Below are positions 61,918 to 64,000 of a DNA stretch of 64,000 nucleotides, one piece after another. The stretch is from CAWJPY01 sp963844865 (GTDB lineage Bacteria; Acidobacteriota; Thermoanaerobaculia; Thermoanaerobaculales; Sulfomarinibacteraceae): positions 1 to 64,000 of the forward strand of contig CAWJPY010000002.1 of assembly GCA_963844865.1 (NCBI GenBank), read 5' to 3'. Position numbers and translations under genes: made by a program. The notes beneath the pieces are model-generated. The model was not told where the DNA came from, did no database searches, and saw only the letters and a list, made by a program, of their open reading frames with translations. Within the stretch, counting starts at the first letter, position 1. Every line of letters starts with the position of its first letter.

Positions 61918-63738
61918 TCAGGCGATGTCCGCCACCAGGTTGTCGATGATGTAGGACCGCCGCTGCGGCGTGTTCTTGCCCATGTAGAAGTCCAGTGCCC
62001 GTTTGACGTCGCCCATGGACCCCACCGTGACCGGCACCAAGTGGTCGTCGGACGAGATGAACTGGCCGAACTCCTTGGGGCTGATCTCTCCCAGACCCTT
62101 GAAGCGGGTGATCTCGGAGGAGTGGAGGCGCGCGGCCGCCCTGTCCCGCTCGGCCTCCGAGTAGCAGTACACGGTCTCCGCCTTGTTGCGGACCCGGAAC
62201 AGGGGGGTTTCCAGGATGAAGACGTGACCCTTCAGCACCAGCTCCTCGAAGTAGCGGAGGAAGTAGGTGAGGAGCAGGTTGCGGATGTGCATGCCGTCCA
62301 CGTCGGCGTCGGTGGCGATCACCACCCGGTTGTAGCGCAGCCCGTCGAGGGAGTCCTCGATGCCGAGGGCGCGCATGATGTTGTACAGCTCCTCGTTCTT
62401 GTACACCGCCTCCAGCCCCAGGCCGTAGGTGTTCAGCGGCTTGCCCTTGAGGGAGTAGATGGCCTGGGTGTGGACGTCCCGGGACTGCACCATGGCCCCG
62501 CCCGCCGAGTCGCCCTCGGTCAGGAACAGGGTGGTGTCGTTGCGGCGCTTGCCCCGGGCGTCGTCGAGGTGGACCTTGCAGTCGATCAGCTTCGGGATGC
62601 GGATCGCCACCTTCTTGGCACGCTCGCGGGCCTCCCGCTTGATGGCGGACAGCTCCTTGCGCACGCGCTGGTTGTTGCGGATCTTCTCCAGCAGGCGGTC
62701 CGCCGCCGCGGGGTTCTTGTGCAGCCACAGCACCACCTGGTCGCGGACCGCGTTGACGATCCAGGTGCGCACCTCGGTGGAGCCCAGCTTGTTCTTCGTC
62801 TGGGACTCGAACACCGGGTCCTGGAGCTTGATGGCGACCGCGCCGATGATGCCGTCGCGGACGTCCTCCCCGGCGTAGCCGTTCTTGGCGAACTCGTTGA
62901 TCCCCTTCAGGATGCCCTCTCGGAACGCGCTCTGGTGGGTCCCTCCGTCGGAGGTGAACTGGCCGTTGACGAAGCTGAAGTAGTTCTCGCCGTAGGTGTG
63001 GGTGTGGGTGAAGGCGAACTCCAACCGGTCGAGCCGGCAGTGGACGATGTCGTACACCCTGGGCTCGCTGCCGAGCTCTTCGTCGAGGAGGTCGGCGAGG
63101 CCGTCGCGGCTGGAGAGCTTGGCTCCGTTGTAGGAGAGCGTCAGCCCGCTGTTGAGGTAGGCGTAGTAGCGGAGACGATGCTCGATGTACTCCTCCCGCC
63201 ACTCGTAGTCGCCGAAGATCTCCGGGTCGGGCACGAAGCGGATGTAGGTCCCATCGGGGGCCTTCGGGTCGGCGCCGCCCTTCTCCTCGATCTTGGCGCC
63301 GCGCGCGAACAGGGCGCGTTTGACCTTGCCGTCCCTGAAGCTGGCCACCTCGAACTCGGAGGACAGGGCGTTGACCGCCTTGTTGCCAACCCCGTTGAGG
63401 CCCACCGAGAACTGGAACACGTCGCTGTTGTACTTGCCGCCGGTGTTGATCTTGGAGACGCACTCCACGACCTTGCCGAGGGGGATGCCCCGTCCGAAGT
63501 CACGCACCGCGACCTCGGCGCCGGTGCGGGTGATCTCGATCCGGCGTCCGTGGCCCATGATGAACTCGTCCACCGAGTTGTCGATCACCTCCTTGAGCAT
63601 CACGTAGATGCCGTCGGCCGGGTTGGACCCGTCTCCGATGCGCCCGATGTACATCCCCGTGCGGAGGCGGATGTGCTCGAGGGCGTCCAGGGTCTTGATC
63701 GACTTCTCGTCGTAGACGATCTTCTTCTTCGCCGTCAT
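61918..63738 (-). CDS. parE: DNA topoisomerase IV, subunit B
   Basis: ATPase subunit, 606 residues. The GHKL ATP site shows EVIDNSVDEF near residue 50, VRDFGRGIPLGK near 78 and GLNGVGNKAVNALS near 112. The TOPRIM domain shows LTEGDSAGGAM near 391 and DADVDGMHIRNLL near 464, with PLFRVRNK near 501. ATG 63738 (MTAKKKIVYDEKS) is preceded by GAGG; upstream in-frame codons would add an unlikely extension. It forms an operon with parC. Confidence 0.93.
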   Translation of the reverse strand: MTAKKKIVYDEKSIKTLDALEHIRLRTGMYIGRIGDGSNPADGIYVMLKEVIDNSVDEFIMGHGRRIEITRTGAEVAVRDFGRGIPLGKVVECVSKINTGGKYNSDVFQFSVGLNGVGNKAVNALSSEFEVASFRDGKVKRALFARGAKIEEKGGADPKAPDGTYIRFVPDPEIFGDYEWREEYIEHRLRYYAYLNSGLTLSYNGAKLSSRDGLADLLDEELGSEPRVYDIVHCRLDRLEFAFTHTHTYGENYFSFVNGQFTSDGGTHQSAFREGILKGINEFAKNGYAGEDVRDGIIGAVAIKLQDPVFESQTKNKLGSTEVRTWIVNAVRDQVVLWLHKNPAAADRLLEKIRNNQRVRKELSAIKREARERAKKVAIRIPKLIDCKVHLDDARGKRRNDTTLFLTEGDSAGGAMVQSRDVHTQAIYSLKGKPLNTYGLGLEAVYKNEELYNIMRALGIEDSLDGLRYNRVVIATDADVDGMHIRNLLLTYFLRYFEELVLKGHVFILETPLFRVRNKAETVYCYSEAERDRAAARLHSSEITRFKGLGEISPKEFGQFISSDDHLVPVTVGSMGDVKRALDFYMGKNTPQRRSYIIDNLVADIA

Positions 63739-63943
63739 CGCCTCAGTTACACCCCCTCTCCGGGCCAAGGATATCACTGCCGAGGCACGCGGGCGGTCTT
63801 TCCGGGAGTGCGCCCGGGAGGGTGCCGGGCGGTCCCTTGGCGCCGCCGCGATCCGCTCTGGCGTTTTCCCGGGGATCGCGGAAAGATCGAACCGATGGAC
63901 GGTGTTGTCTCAGGAGACCGACACGCCATCGGAGGGTGCGACC
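63739..63943. other. Intergenic region between parE and a divergent gene
   Basis: About 205 bp without a supported gene. One spurious frame crosses it. No two-box promoter stands out on either strand. Confidence 0.4.
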
Positions 63944-64000
63944 TTGACCCCACATCCTCGTCTCCCGCTGACGTTGATCGCCGTCGTGTTGGGCTTGTGC
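63944..64000 (+). CDS. N-terminus of a secreted or membrane protein, cut by the window edge
   Basis: TTG 63944 lies 8 nt after GGAGG (63931-63935) and opens 19 codons ending in the hydrophobic LTLIAVVLGLC, typical of a signal peptide or first membrane helix. The rest lies beyond the window, so no function can be given. Confidence 0.4.
   Translation, partial: MTPHPRLPLTLIAVVLGLC

Noticed and set aside
63743..63955. A 70-residue minus-strand ORF upstream of parE
   Set aside because: Arg/Pro/Gly-rich composition typical of a random frame; it covers the likely control region between two divergent genes.

Overview
The window is a high-GC bacterial chromosome segment. A LolC/E-type lipoprotein-release permease, exosortase H with its partner membrane protein, glycyl-tRNA synthetase in two subunits followed by ppdK, a class II DAHP synthase and PATAN/FHA signalling proteins point to a Gram-negative. 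I suspect Acidobacteriota or a neighbouring phylum, but that is inference and no rRNA is present to settle it. I saw no tRNA or rRNA genes, CRISPR arrays, integrases or transposases.

Bases 1-27023 form one giant inverted repeat. The left arm (1-13471) is the reverse complement of the right arm (13554-27023), around an 82-bp spacer. Every gene in it therefore appears twice: fabF, acpP, an HTH-EIIA fusion, an amidohydrolase, def, dnaJ, a TPR-Ser/Thr kinase, exosortase H and its partner, an FHA-Fis regulator, a PATAN-GAF protein and a small hypothetical. The arms differ by scattered substitutions and 1-nt indels, so a gene is often intact in one arm and broken in the other. The left arm has good dnaJ, kinase and xrtH. 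The right arm has good fabF, acpP, HTH-EIIA, amidohydrolase and PATAN. The FHA gene has two lost bases in the left arm and several shifts in the right. A fold-back chimera in noisy sequence at a contig end is the likeliest cause.

Bases 27024-64000 are single copy. In order they hold a ClC channel, etfBA, glyQ-glyS-ppdK, gmk-rpoZ, a family 4 uracil-DNA glycosylase, a MoxR-DUF58-transglutaminase-NfeD-slipin-SPOR-lipA run, tmk-holB, DUF488, and a small HTH/Zn-ribbon regulator. On the minus strand come the glycine cleavage operon gcvT-gcvH-gcvPA-gcvPB, a LolC/E permease, and an M23 peptidase with a bactofilin-like protein. A class II DAHP synthase riddled with 1-nt insertions, a GYD protein and topoisomerase IV parE-parC close the window.

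Translation signals are distinctive. Most operon genes overlap by ATGA, GTGA or TGATG. Several gaps are bridged by mini-ORFs, three of them exactly 60 nt. At least four genes appear leaderless, with a TANNNT -10 box placing +1 on the start codon. Recurrent non-coding tracts rich in CAGCG/GGCAG and a GGTGCCAGGCACC-type palindrome occupy many intergenic gaps.

The most interesting functional neighbourhood is the kinase-exosortase H operon facing an FHA-containing regulator with a degenerate AAA+ domain and a PATAN-pseudoreceiver-GAF protein. It could be a phosphothreonine signalling circuit tied to surface-protein sorting.
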